From the NCBI GenBank assembly GCA_949283695.1, contig CASDTX010000018.1, positions 62,001 to 126,000 on the forward strand: 64,000 bases of DNA, in the 5' to 3' direction. A program made the translations under genes and the position numbers. The notes beneath the pieces were generated by a model. It had not been told where the DNA came from. It made no database searches and saw only the letters and a program-made list of their open reading frames with translations. This DNA comes from an uncultured Eubacteriales bacterium. Lineage in GTDB: Bacteria > Bacillota > Clostridia > Lachnospirales > Lachnospiraceae. This document shows, piece by piece, positions 38,496-47,358 of the stretch. Positions within the stretch are counted from its first letter, which is position 1, and every line of letters begins with the position of its first letter.

Positions 38496-38539
38496 CGGCC
38501 GGTAGAGAACAAAGAAACAGGGAGAAAGAGGAGACAACG

Positions 38540-39595
38540 ATGAAGAAGCAGACAGCGGCAGTTCTGGCGGCATTGGTGATGGGATCCCTTGTGGGATGCA
38601 GCTCAGAACTGTCTAATGAATATGTGACAGTGAAACAGTATAAAGGGCTGGAGGTACCCCAGGTATCTGTGACGGAAGTGACGGACGACCAGGTGGAACA
38701 GGTGATTCAGTCCTATCTGGAGGCAGATGCCGTGAAGACGTCGATCACAGACCGGGCGGCGCAGGACGGCGATTGGGTGAACCTGGATTACACGGGGACT
38801 CTGGATGGTGTGGCGTTTGACGGAGGAACGGCCCAGGATCAGGAGATTCAGCTGGGGCAGGCAGGTTTCATCCAGGCAAGCGGAGACTATCAAGGCTTCG
38901 AAGAACAGATTGAAGGACACCGGGCAGGAGAGGAGTTCGATATTACGGTGCAGTTCCCGGAGGATTACTATCCGGATATGGCCGGGAAGGTGGCGGATTT
39001 CCACATCGCGCTGAATGATATCTTCGAGAAAGAGATCCCGGAGCTGACGGACGAGTGGGTGAAGGAGAACAGTGAGACAGCGGAAACTGCCGATGAATAC
39101 CGGGCAGAGATCCGCAGTCAGTATGAGGAGCAGGCAGAGGCGTCTTACCGGTCCCAGCTGGAGAGTTATGTGCAGTCAGCGCTTCTGGATCAGATCGAGG
39201 TTAAGAAGTATCCGGAAGATACGGTTGCCAGCGAGAAAGAGCGGCTCACTGCGTATTATGAACAGATCGCGGGCCTGTATGGCATGGAACTCAAAGAATA
39301 CATCGAGACTCAGCTTCAGATGACAGAGGACGACTTCGATCAGCAGGCGGAGGAAGCGGTGCAGCAGACGGTGGCCCTGGACGAAGCCTTCGGGCTGATC
39401 GCCGAGAAGCAGGGGCTGGAACCGTCTGAGGAAGAGTATGAAGAGAAGATCGCAGAATACGCAGAACAAGCCGGAGCGGAAGACGTGGAGGAGTATAAGG
39501 AGCAGGTCGGAGAGGACGTGCTTAGGAAAGCGATCCTGCGGGAAATTATAACCGATTACCTGGCCGATGAATGTGTCCAGGTAGAAGAACAATAA
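38540..39595 (+). CDS. Trigger-factor-like lipoprotein with FKBP prolyl isomerase domain
   Basis: A 351-residue exported protein. The signal peptide ends in a lipobox (SLVGC, lipidated C20). An FKBP domain follows (about 75-160: GDWVNLDYTGTLDGVAFDGG, EQIEGHRAGEEF), then a Glu/Gln-rich helical C-terminal part like the trigger-factor arm (about 175-345). There is no ribosome-binding N-domain, so it acts outside the membrane, presumably as a folding factor for secreted proteins. That role is inferred; PrsA is the better known lipoprotein isomerase in Firmicutes but uses a parvulin domain. Confidence 0.88.
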   Translation: MKKQTAAVLAALVMGSLVGCSSELSNEYVTVKQYKGLEVPQVSVTEVTDDQVEQVIQSYLEADAVKTSITDRAAQDGDWVNLDYTGTLDGVAFDGGTAQDQEIQLGQAGFIQASGDYQGFEEQIEGHRAGEEFDITVQFPEDYYPDMAGKVADFHIALNDIFEKEIPELTDEWVKENSETAETADEYRAEIRSQYEEQAEASYRSQLESYVQSALLDQIEVKKYPEDTVASEKERLTAYYEQIAGLYGMELKEYIETQLQMTEDDFDQQAEEAVQQTVALDEAFGLIAEKQGLEPSEEEYEEKIAEYAEQAGAEDVEEYKEQVGEDVLRKAILREIITDYLADECVQVEEQ

Positions 39596-39618
39596 TTCAC
39601 AGATAAGGAGGAAAGATC

Positions 39619-40491
39619 ATGAAACTGGAGAATGAGAGACTTTGTGTGGAGATCGCGGAGCTGGGGGCAGAAGTGACGCGGATCTATGACAAGAAGCAGA
39701 AGGCAGAACTGCTGTGGGAGGGGGATCCGGCCTATTGGAAACGGCATTCACCGGTTCTCTTTCCGAATGTGGGGAAGACCTACCACAATACGGTGCGGAT
39801 CAACGGGACGCAGTATCCGACAGCGCAGCATGGATTTGCCAGAGACAGCGTGTTCAAATGTACCTGCCAAAAGGAACAGATGGCTTCGTTCCTCCTGGTT
39901 TCTAACGAAGAGACGAAGGAAGTCTATCCCTTTGACTTCGAGCTGGTGATTACTTACAGGCTGGAAGGGCCGGCGCTTCAGGTCGCATGGGAGGTCCGCA
40001 ATACAGGCAACGAGACGATGTATTTCACCATCGGAGGACATCCGGCGTTCCGCTTCGCAGAGGCAGAAGAGCGGAAGAGTGATTATATCCTGAAGTTCCC
40101 GGGCAAGGAATCTTTGAACTATATCCTGATCAATCAGGCGGAAGAAACCGTAGACACAGAGCATGTTTACACGCTGGCGCTTGAGGATGGCTGCTGTGCG
40201 GTGACTGAGGAGATGTTTGCGAATGATGCGCTCATCTTCGACGGGGGACAGTTTGACGAGGTATGGCTGTGCCGCAGGGACGGAACCCCCTATGTGGGAA
40301 TGAAGTGCGCGGGGTTCCCGAACTTCGGGATCTGGTCCGTGAAGAACGCGCCCTTTGTCTGCCTGGAACCGTGGATGGGCCGGTGTGATAATATCGGATT
40401 TCATAAAGAAATCTCCGAGAAGCCGGATATCAATCAGGCGGCTCCCGGAGAACGGTTTGAAAAGAGTTATACAATTCTTGCAGGAAACTGA
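39619..40491 (+). CDS. Aldose 1-epimerase-like (galactose mutarotase superfamily) protein
   Basis: A 290-residue protein of the mutarotase fold. It has KRHSPVLFPNVGK near the N-terminus, FTIGGHPAFR with the catalytic-type His, and CLEPWMGRCD near the end. Members of this LacX-like subgroup are annotated as aldose epimerases, but substrates are mostly untested. AAGGAGGAAAG precedes the ATG. It ends convergently with a TetR gene, 23 bases apart. Confidence 0.85.
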   Translation: MKLENERLCVEIAELGAEVTRIYDKKQKAELLWEGDPAYWKRHSPVLFPNVGKTYHNTVRINGTQYPTAQHGFARDSVFKCTCQKEQMASFLLVSNEETKEVYPFDFELVITYRLEGPALQVAWEVRNTGNETMYFTIGGHPAFRFAEAEERKSDYILKFPGKESLNYILINQAEETVDTEHVYTLALEDGCCAVTEEMFANDALIFDGGQFDEVWLCRRDGTPYVGMKCAGFPNFGIWSVKNAPFVCLEPWMGRCDNIGFHKEISEKPDINQAAPGERFEKSYTILAGN

Positions 40492-40514
40492 TTCGTCCTT
40501 CAGGAGAATCTGTT

Positions 40515-41126
40515 TCAGGCCATAAGGAAATTCAGCGAGCCGGGCGGATTATCTGTCCCTTTTTCCAGAAGGGAGATCAGCCCGGCGATTGTGTTTTCTA
40601 TCTCTTCTTTCGAAGAAGGGATCAAAGTGTTATCCATTTTTACAGTGAGTACAATCAAAACGATTTCGGCCAGAGCCTCAGGATTGTCGAAAGAGATCTC
40701 TCCGTTGGCAATCCCCTGCCGTATGATCTCAGCGAGCACAGGCTTCAGCTCTGTAATCAGGTGGTTGAGGTATTTCTGATGAAGGAAGGACTCTTCCTGG
40801 GCACCCATGCCCTTCCCTTCCTGAAACCTTACATATTCGGAAGAAGAGTTCCGGCAGGCCTGAAAGATCATGGCCATCCGTGTAAACGGCGGGATGTCGG
40901 TCTGCGTGGAAAGTTTCTTCGCGGTGGTGAGCGGCTGCTCATAATTGCGCTCTACCAGCGCGTCAAGGATTGCGTCCTTGGACGGAAAATAATAATAGAT
41001 GCTCCCTTTGCCGATGCCGGCGGTCTGCGCGATTTCGCTGACGGAGATAGTCTGGAGCTTCTGGCTCTCCAGAAGCTTCTGGAGGGAGTCAAGGATGAGA
41101 TCGTATTTCTGTGATTGTGCTGCCAT
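40515..41126 (-). CDS. TetR-family repressor of the acyl/condensation operon
   Basis: A 203-residue regulator. The N-terminal helix-turn-helix (about 10-50: LDSLQKLLESQKLQTISVSE, AGIGKGSIYYYFPSKDA) is typical of TetR. The C-terminal helical ligand pocket has no assigned effector. It is divergent from the operon starting at 41392, and three operator-like sites lie in the shared region, so direct repression of that operon is likely. Confidence 0.9.
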   Translation of the reverse strand: MAAQSQKYDLILDSLQKLLESQKLQTISVSEIAQTAGIGKGSIYYYFPSKDAILDALVERNYEQPLTTAKKLSTQTDIPPFTRMAMIFQACRNSSSEYVRFQEGKGMGAQEESFLHQKYLNHLITELKPVLAEIIRQGIANGEISFDNPEALAEIVLIVLTVKMDNTLIPSSKEEIENTIAGLISLLEKGTDNPPGSLNFLMA

Positions 41127-41299
41127 ACTTAATGCCTCTCTATTGCAAAAACTTCAGGATCAGTTACACGCCGGCCTCAGCCGGCATATTTGCTGTGCTA
41201 TTTTACACCTCAGTATAGCATATCAAAATGAAAAGAGCCACTGATCAAATCGCACAAAAAATAAGAAAAATTTTGCTTTCATTTTGATGATGCTGTAAG

Positions 41300-41328
41300 T
41301 TGACCGCCAGTCGAAAAGGTGATAATCT
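41300..41328 (+). promoter_or_regulatory. Candidate promoter of the acyl/condensation operon
   Basis: TTGACC (41300-41305) and TAATCT (41323-41328) are 17 bases apart. The -35 element overlaps the first operator-like site, so a bound repressor would block it. Confidence 0.5.
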
Positions 41329-41376
41329 AACAGAAGAATAAATGTGACCGCTGGTCGAAAACGACCGAAGCGGTCG
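41301..41376. promoter_or_regulatory. Three related operator-like sites (TetR candidates)
   Basis: Site 1 (41301-41316) TGACCGCCAGTCGAAA and site 2 (41345-41360) TGACCGCTGGTCGAAA differ at two positions and are 44 bases apart, about four helix turns. Site 3 (41362-41376) CGACCGAAGCGGTCG is a perfect 6+3+6 palindrome next to the ribosome site. All share a GACC/GGTC-type core with a 3-base centre. The spacing would suit cooperative repression. Confidence 0.6.
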
Positions 41377-41391
41377 AAAAAGGAGGACAAC

Positions 41392-41733
41392 ATGACCTAC
41401 GCAGATATGTTTTCAAAAGTAAAGGGGATGCTGGTAGGAGCTGATGTGAGTGACATTCATGAGCACCTTGCATATCAGTTCAATATCACCGGAGAGGCAG
41501 AAGGAATCTTCTATGTTGAGGTGAAAGACGGGCAGCTCTTTATTGAACCATATGAATATTTTGACCGCGACGCGATGTTTATCTGCAGTGCAGAGACATT
41601 ATTTAAGATTGCGGCAGGAAAGACAGATCCGATCCTTGCGTTTACGCTTGGAAAGCTGAAAGTAGAAGGAAATATTGACAAGGCGCTGAGACTGAAAGAA
41701 CTGATCAACAGCAAGAAAGACCAGTTTAAATAA
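41392..41733 (+). CDS. SCP2-like sterol/lipid-binding protein
   Basis: A 113-residue protein resembling the SCP2 sterol-carrier fold (YQFNITGEAEGIFYVEVKDG, then AMFICSAETLFKIAAGKTDP and FTLGKLKVEGNIDKALRL). Such domains bind a lipid or acyl chain in a hydrophobic tunnel. AGGAGG five bases before ATG 41392 fixes the start; an upstream GTG at 41344 is rejected because it lies within operator-like DNA. As first gene of the operon it may carry a substrate or product of the acyl-transfer enzymes. Confidence 0.8.
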   Translation: MTYADMFSKVKGMLVGADVSDIHEHLAYQFNITGEAEGIFYVEVKDGQLFIEPYEYFDRDAMFICSAETLFKIAAGKTDPILAFTLGKLKVEGNIDKALRLKELINSKKDQFK

Positions 41734-41799
41734 GAGGCTGACAGGCCATGAAAGGCTGATCGGTCAAAAACGCTGACAGAATATAAAGCAGGTGAGAAA

Positions 41800-42744
41800 A
41801 TGAGCAAATTACTGAAAGGAGCCGCAGCTCTTCTGAGCGCGGCGGCTGCGGCAGAAGTAGCAGGAAGCGCGTATTTATACAGAAGGACCATGATCCGTTA
41901 CAATGCGAAGACAGAGCGGACGATGAAGATGTCCGGGGTGGACTGGGAGAAATACATTCCCATTATGAAAGAGCGCAGAGAATGGATGATGGAACAGCCT
42001 CACGAAGATGTGTGGATTACCTCCCACGACGGACTGAAGCTTCACGGGACTTATTTCAAAGGCAGCGAGGGAAATAAAGCGGTGATCTGTTTCCACGGGT
42101 ATACGAGTGCAGGTCTGAATGACTACGGCAGCCTCTCTGACTACTACCTGAAACATGGATTCCGGATGCTTCTGATTGATGAGAGAGCACACGGAGAGAG
42201 TGAGGGCGAACATATCGGATTCGGCAATATGGACCGGCTGGACGGAAAGCGGTGGGTAGACTGGATGGTCGAAACCGCCGGCGATGATGTGCAGATCCTG
42301 CTCCATGGGAACTCTATGGGCGGGGCCACGGTCTGTATGATGAGCGGTCTGGATCTGCCGCCGCAGGTGAAGGGAATTATCTCTGACTGTGCATTCACTT
42401 CTATGAAGGAAGTATTCACTCACGTGCTCCACAGCATGTACCATATCCCGGCATTCCCCATGCTGCAGCTGGCGGACTGGGCGAACAAGAAGCAGGTGGG
42501 ATACGGGCTGGATGACTTAAGTTCCGCGCGGGAAGTCAGGAAAGCGAAAGTTCCGTTCCTCTTTATCCACGGGGACAAGGACGTTTTCGTTCCGTGCTGG
42601 ATGACAGAAGAGATCTATAAGAACTGCGCGGCGCCGAAGACGAAGCTGATCGTCCCGGATGCCGGCCACGGGGAGAGTTATTATAAAGATACAGAAGGTT
42701 ATGAGAGAGCCATGGATTCATTTATAGGAGGAGTAATACAATGA
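41800..42744 (+). CDS. Membrane-anchored alpha/beta hydrolase
   Basis: A 314-residue serine hydrolase. An Ala-rich N-terminal hydrophobic segment (about 6-28) serves as signal-anchor. The catalytic triad is visible: Ser in HGNSMGGATV, Asp in HGDKDVFVP and His in PDAGHGES. The CFHGYTSAG oxyanion region is also present. It could release, edit or transfer an acyl product as a thioesterase-like enzyme. Its stop overlaps the next ATG (ATGA), so it is coupled to the condensation-type gene. Confidence 0.88.
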   Translation: MSKLLKGAAALLSAAAAAEVAGSAYLYRRTMIRYNAKTERTMKMSGVDWEKYIPIMKERREWMMEQPHEDVWITSHDGLKLHGTYFKGSEGNKAVICFHGYTSAGLNDYGSLSDYYLKHGFRMLLIDERAHGESEGEHIGFGNMDRLDGKRWVDWMVETAGDDVQILLHGNSMGGATVCMMSGLDLPPQVKGIISDCAFTSMKEVFTHVLHSMYHIPAFPMLQLADWANKKQVGYGLDDLSSAREVRKAKVPFLFIHGDKDVFVPCWMTEEIYKNCAAPKTKLIVPDAGHGESYYKDTEGYERAMDSFIGGVIQ

Positions 42745-44147
42745 TGAAGACAAGGAAAGGGTACAAAGTATATCCATTGACAGTAGCACAGAAATTTCAT
42801 CTGTTTTATCTGCCGTACTGTCCGACAGCGGCGGTGCTGAACATCGGTACAAGCCTGACGATCGAGGTGGAGATCGACTGGGATGTGTTAAAGCAGGCGA
42901 TCAATAAAGCATACGAGAGATGCGAAGGAATGCGGATCCGGTTTGCCAGGGATAAGGAAGGCAACTGCTATCAGTATGTGGTGAAGCATGAAGACCAGGA
43001 TATCGAGTTCGTGGATTTCACGGACAAGACAATGGAAGAAGCAGAGGAGATCATGAAGGAATGGACGAGAGTTCCGTTCAAACTCGAGGATACGCAGCTT
43101 ACACGGATCGTCATGATCAGGATGCCGGACGGATTCAGCGGCGTATACTTCCTGGGACATCATATGATCGTGGATGCACAGTCCCTGATCGCATTCCTGA
43201 AGGATATCATTGAGCTCTACTGTAATGCGAAGTACGAGGGGGTTCCGTATCCGAAGGATATGTGCTCCTATATCGAGCAGCTTCAGAAGGATCTTGCTTA
43301 TGAGGCAGGCAGCAAGGCCCAGTTAAGAGATATCGAGTACTTCCAGAAAGAGATTGAGAAAGGCGAGCCGATCTTCAGCGGCATCACAGGCAGAGGCAGG
43401 CTGGAGGCAGCCAGAGAGATGTTTCATAATCCGGAGCTGCGCACCGCGTTCAGCGCGTCAGACGATACGAAATCAACGCTGGATATCTTCCACCTGGAAG
43501 AAGAGCCGACCAGACGTCTGATGAACTTCTGCGAGCAGTATCACGTATCACTGGCATGTCTGCTTCTGATGGGTCTGAGAACATATCTGCAGAAGATGAA
43601 CGGGTTCGAAGACGTGTCCATCAACAATGCGATCGCAAGACGTGCAACACTGAAGGAGAAGAAGTCCGGCGGAACCAGGATCCATTCGTTCCCGATCCGT
43701 ACGATCTTCCCGGAAGATATGAAGTTTATCGACGGTGTCTATGCAATCCGTGACAAGCAGAACGAATATTTCCGCCACGCGAATTATAATCCGACGTCAT
43801 ATTTCGCATACAGATCGAAGATGTATCCGCAGCCCCAGGCCGGACTGACCTATGAGCAGATCTCACTGACGTATCAGCCGATGACGCTGAAAGAGAAGGG
43901 GCTGGATCAGCTGGGAGACATCCGCTATAAGACGAAATGGTATCCCAACGGATCCTGCGCGCAGGCGATGTATCTGACAGTCATGCACCGTCCGGAGGAC
44001 AATGGACTTGACTTTAACTTCGAGCATCAGATCAAGGCAGTGTCCAGAGATGAGCTGGAGTACCTGTATTACTATCTGTGCAAGATCATGTTCAAGGGCG
44101 CAGAGAATCCGGATCTGACCATCGGTGAGATTATCAAGCTTGTGTAG
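42741..44147 (+). CDS. Free-standing condensation/acyltransferase protein (HHxxxD)
   Basis: A 468-residue protein of the CoA-dependent acyltransferase superfamily that includes NRPS condensation domains and PapA-type ester-forming enzymes. The catalytic motif is HHMIVDA at 140-146. The N-terminus (VYPLTVAQKFHLFYLPYC) matches the start of a condensation domain, and the C-terminal lobe holds an ISLTYQPM stretch. There are no fused carrier or adenylation domains; these functions are supplied by the next two genes. It would join an acyl group on the carrier to an amine or alcohol; which one cannot be told. Confidence 0.85.
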   Translation: MMKTRKGYKVYPLTVAQKFHLFYLPYCPTAAVLNIGTSLTIEVEIDWDVLKQAINKAYERCEGMRIRFARDKEGNCYQYVVKHEDQDIEFVDFTDKTMEEAEEIMKEWTRVPFKLEDTQLTRIVMIRMPDGFSGVYFLGHHMIVDAQSLIAFLKDIIELYCNAKYEGVPYPKDMCSYIEQLQKDLAYEAGSKAQLRDIEYFQKEIEKGEPIFSGITGRGRLEAAREMFHNPELRTAFSASDDTKSTLDIFHLEEEPTRRLMNFCEQYHVSLACLLLMGLRTYLQKMNGFEDVSINNAIARRATLKEKKSGGTRIHSFPIRTIFPEDMKFIDGVYAIRDKQNEYFRHANYNPTSYFAYRSKMYPQPQAGLTYEQISLTYQPMTLKEKGLDQLGDIRYKTKWYPNGSCAQAMYLTVMHRPEDNGLDFNFEHQIKAVSRDELEYLYYYLCKIMFKGAENPDLTIGEIIKLV

Positions 44148-44282
44148 GTCCGTCATTTGTGAAACGGCGTACCAGGAAGCCGGGGAAGAGAAGCACGTAT
44201 CCGGCAAACGTAGAAGATATAGAGCACAGGGATCTGCAGGAGCGGAACCTGATGCAGAATCAGAGAGAGAAGGAGAACGATC

Positions 44283-44516
44283 ATGTTTGAGAAATTAGTT
44301 GAAATTATCTGTAACTATGTGGAAGTAGAACCGGAAAACATTCATCCGGAATCTCGTTTCATGGAGGACCTCGGATTCACATCCTTTGACTTCATGAGCA
44401 TGCTCGGTGAGATCGAGGACGAGTTTGATGTAGAGGTTGAGCAGACAGAGGCTGCCAACATCCGCACCATTCAGGAAGCTGTTGATTATCTTGAGAAGCT
44501 GACTGCCGAGAACTAA
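44283..44516 (+). CDS. Acyl carrier protein of the condensation operon
   Basis: A 77-residue acidic carrier protein. The phosphopantetheine attachment Ser is S34 in LGFTSFDF, where the usual DSL is TSF. Helices around it (DFMSMLGEIEDEFDVEV) are typical. AGGAGAACG precedes the ATG. It is separate from the primary fatty-acid ACP because it sits between condensation and adenylation genes, 135 bases after the former. Confidence 0.92.
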   Translation: MFEKLVEIICNYVEVEPENIHPESRFMEDLGFTSFDFMSMLGEIEDEFDVEVEQTEAANIRTIQEAVDYLEKLTAEN

Positions 44517-44543
44517 GTTTGACGCAGGGAAAGGATGAGAACT

Positions 44544-46052
44544 ATGCTTTGCAGTACGATTCGCGAGATCCTGTCAAGTACGGAGAAGAAATATGGTCCG
44601 GAGGACGCGGTCCGTTATAAAATCAGTAAAAATGAGATTGAATCCAAAACGTATACACAGCTGAAAGAGGACAGTGAGAGCTTTTCGAATGTTCTGAAGA
44701 GTCTGGGCGGGCAGGAGAGTCATATCGCGGTTATCGGAATGACCTCTTATGCGTGGCTTGTGACTTACTTCGGAACAGTCAACAGCGGCAGCGTCATCGT
44801 GCCGCTGGATGTGAATCTTCCGGCGGAGGATGTATGTGATCTGGTTGACCGGTCAGATTCTACCGTGTTTGTGTATGATGAAGTGCGCAAGGATGTGGCG
44901 GCTGTTGTCAAGGAGCGCTGCCCCAAGCTGAAACACCTGATTTCCATGCAGCAGGAAGAACATGATGATCATGCATATGCCTTCTGGAAACTCATCGGGG
45001 AGCATCAGGGAAGCTTCGATTATGACCCGAAGCCGGACCAGCTCTGCACCATCATGTTTACATCCGGAACCACAGGCAAGAGCAAGGGCGTCATGCTTAC
45101 CCACAGAAATGTGGCGGAGAACGCGACCTGCCTGGACATGAAGCTTAAGGAGAGAACGGTGATTCTGTCCGTGCTTCCGATACATCACGCTTACTGTCTG
45201 AGTATGGATATTCTGAAAGGAATCTCCCTGGGATCCGTGATCTGTATCAACGATTCCCTGATGCGTGTGGCGAAGAATATTAAGCTCTTTAAGCCGGAGA
45301 TGATCCTGATGGTTCCGCTGATGATCGAGACGATGGCGAAGAAGCTGGAGGAGGCGTCCCTTCTCCCGGCGAAGATCGTGAAGAACCAGGTCTTCGGAAA
45401 ACAGCTCCACACGATCTGCAGCGGCGGAGCATATCTTGATCCGGCGTATATCGATCTGTTCAACAAGTATGACATCACGATTCTCCAGGGATATGGAATG
45501 ACAGAATGTGCGCCTGTAATCAGTACGACAGTCGGCTGGAATATCCGCAGGGAGTCTGTGGGACAGCTGATCCCGAACTGTGAGGCCAAGACCGTGGACG
45601 GAGAGCTCTGGGTAAAAGGCAGCAGCGTGATGCAGGGATATTACAAGATGCCGGAAGAGACCGCGGAGACGCTGGAGGACGGCTGGCTGAAGACCGGTGA
45701 TCTGGGCTATGTGGATGAGGAAGGCTTTGTCTATCTGACGGGACGTAAGAAGAACCTGATTATCACCAAGAACGGCGAGAACGTATCTCCGGAGGAGCTG
45801 GAGAACGCTCTGAGCACGAATCGCCTGGTGGGAGAAGTGCTTGTGCGCGAACATAACGGTGTGATCGAGGCAGAGATCTATCCGGATCAGGATTATATGA
45901 AGAAGAAACGGATCAAAGACGCGCGGGAGAAGCTGCAGGAAGTGATTGACGAGTATAACCGCACCGCAGCCCCGCAGAAGAAGATCTACAGTCTGATCGT
46001 GCGGGACACAGAGTTCGAGAAGACAACAACAAGGAAGATCAAGAGATTTTAG
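44544..46052 (+). CDS. Adenylate-forming acyl/amino-acid ligase (ANL superfamily)
   Basis: A 502-residue AMP-binding enzyme that should activate a carboxylic acid and load it on the carrier protein. Core motifs: MFTSGTTGKSKGVMLTHRN, GYGMTECAPV, TGDLGYVDEEGF, GRKKNLIITKNGENVSPEE, and a C-terminal KIKRF lysine region. The overall wording is closer to fatty-acyl-AMP/acyl-CoA ligases than to classical NRPS A domains, so a fatty acid is the likelier substrate. ATG 44544 is preferred to 44535, which touches the GGGAAAGG ribosome site. It is the last gene, followed by a strong terminator. Confidence 0.9.
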   Translation: MLCSTIREILSSTEKKYGPEDAVRYKISKNEIESKTYTQLKEDSESFSNVLKSLGGQESHIAVIGMTSYAWLVTYFGTVNSGSVIVPLDVNLPAEDVCDLVDRSDSTVFVYDEVRKDVAAVVKERCPKLKHLISMQQEEHDDHAYAFWKLIGEHQGSFDYDPKPDQLCTIMFTSGTTGKSKGVMLTHRNVAENATCLDMKLKERTVILSVLPIHHAYCLSMDILKGISLGSVICINDSLMRVAKNIKLFKPEMILMVPLMIETMAKKLEEASLLPAKIVKNQVFGKQLHTICSGGAYLDPAYIDLFNKYDITILQGYGMTECAPVISTTVGWNIRRESVGQLIPNCEAKTVDGELWVKGSSVMQGYYKMPEETAETLEDGWLKTGDLGYVDEEGFVYLTGRKKNLIITKNGENVSPEELENALSTNRLVGEVLVREHNGVIEAEIYPDQDYMKKKRIKDAREKLQEVIDEYNRTAAPQKKIYSLIVRDTEFEKTTTRKIKRF

Positions 46053-46063
46053 ATTCATGATAC

Positions 46064-46115
46064 AAGGGTATCGCGATTCATCGTTTTCGATGAATGAGCG
46101 ATACCCTTATTTTAT
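46064..46115 (+). terminator. Terminator of the acyl/condensation operon
   Basis: A roughly 19-bp stem (46064-46083 with 46088-46108, one small internal mismatch) with a TTTT loop is followed by ATTTTAT. It lies between convergent genes. Confidence 0.88.
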
Positions 46116-46144
46116 CAGAACATCAATGCGGGCGGCCGGGAAGG

Positions 46145-47164
46145 CTAAAAGAGAGAGACCACGGACTGCCGCGCCACAATCTCCACATCCATCATAACCT
46201 TTGCAGGCTGAGACAGAGTTCCGGTCTGGATCTTCTCCAGAAGAAGCTGGGCAGCCATGCTCGCTTTGGCGGTAATATTCTGTGAAACAGAGGATAGCTT
46301 GGGATAGGTGTACTGACACAGCGGCAGGTTATCATATCCCATAACGGAGAGATCGACCGGGACCCTGCATCCTCCGAGCCTGGCGCCTTCCATAATTCCG
46401 ATGGCGCAGATATCCGCGGTCGTGACTGCCGCAGTGACTCTGCTGTTGGCAGAAGCGAGCGCTTTCCCCGCTGCGATCCCGCCTTTGTATGAGATGTGAT
46501 ACGGGAAGACCAGCTCCGGGCGGAAGGGGATTCCGCTGTCTTCCAGGGCCTGGCGGTAACCTTCGAAACGGCGCTGCACCACATCTCCGGTGCTGCAGTC
46601 GCCGACGAAAGCGATCTGATTGTGACCGCTGTTGATCATATACTTTGTTGAAAGGTACATCCCTTTTCGGTCGTCTGAACAGATGTTAATCAGGTCAGGA
46701 GACTCAATGCTGCTGTCGAAAATGGCGACCGGGCAGGGCGCGGATGGGAGAAAACTCTCCAGGTAATAATCACAGTTGGGATACAGGAAGATAATCCCGT
46801 CTACACTCCAGTTCTTCAGCAGCGTGGTCAGATCCGTCTGACAGTAGATGGAGCGGACCAGGATATAGTACCCCTGGGCACGAACCTTCTGCTCAATCGT
46901 ACCGATCATTGTGCTGATATACGGGTTCTCCAGATAATTTTCCTGGGAGTCGGCTTCCCCCCAGGAGATGATGATCCCGATGATATTTGTGGTTTTATTT
47001 GTCAGGCTGCGCGCGCTCAGATTCGGCACATACCCATATTCTTCTATAATCGCATTTACATGTTCAATCGTTTTGGCGGATACCCGGTTGTGTTTGCCGT
47101 TAATGACATTCGATACTGTCATCATGCTGACGCCGGCTTTTTCTGCGATATCTTTCAGTGTCAT
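46145..47164 (-). CDS. LacI-family transcriptional regulator
   Basis: A 339-residue repressor. The N-terminal helix-turn-helix is MTLKDIAEKAGVSMMTVSNV, and the remaining ~280 residues form the periplasmic-binding-protein-like sugar sensor (GIIISWGEADSQEN, ICSDDRKGMYL, VMGYDNLPLC). ATG 47164 gives the usual LacI start; ATG 47176 would add four residues and sits directly on the AAAGGA site. It is divergent from a sugar ABC importer with a palindromic operator at the promoter, so it should repress that operon until the substrate of the GH31 enzyme appears. Confidence 0.92.
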   Translation of the reverse strand: MTLKDIAEKAGVSMMTVSNVINGKHNRVSAKTIEHVNAIIEEYGYVPNLSARSLTNKTTNIIGIIISWGEADSQENYLENPYISTMIGTIEQKVRAQGYYILVRSIYCQTDLTTLLKNWSVDGIIFLYPNCDYYLESFLPSAPCPVAIFDSSIESPDLINICSDDRKGMYLSTKYMINSGHNQIAFVGDCSTGDVVQRRFEGYRQALEDSGIPFRPELVFPYHISYKGGIAAGKALASANSRVTAAVTTADICAIGIMEGARLGGCRVPVDLSVMGYDNLPLCQYTYPKLSSVSQNITAKASMAAQLLLEKIQTGTLSQPAKVMMDVEIVARQSVVSLF

Positions 47165-47198
47165 ATCGTTCACCATTCCTTTAATGTTTAAAATTATA

Positions 47199-47252
47199 GG
47201 TTTATAAACCATATAATAAACAGCCTTAATAGATTTAAAGTATAAATCTATT
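47199..47252. promoter_or_regulatory. Palindrome and inverted repeat upstream of the lacI-type gene
   Basis: GGTTTATAAACC (47199-47210) is a perfect 12-base palindrome. A second inverted repeat has perfect 10-base arms at 47228-47237 and 47243-47252. Both lie just upstream of the regulator gene, so autoregulation is possible. Confidence 0.4.
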
Positions 47253-47358
47253 ATACGTGATTCAGATACAAAATCAAGTATGTAATCACATATAAAAGTA
47301 AAAATACACAAAAAAAACACAGAAAAAATAGGTATAATAACGAAAAAATAGAAAAGCG

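Noticed and set aside
37014-38573. Minus-strand open frame (519 codons) opposite cardiolipin synthase
   Set aside because: Exact antisense of cls, which has both HKD motifs; the predicted protein is His/Pro/Arg-rich without domains.
44853-46058. Minus-strand open frame (401 codons) opposite the adenylate-forming enzyme
   Set aside because: The plus strand carries all ANL core motifs; the antisense frame has no start site or family resemblance.
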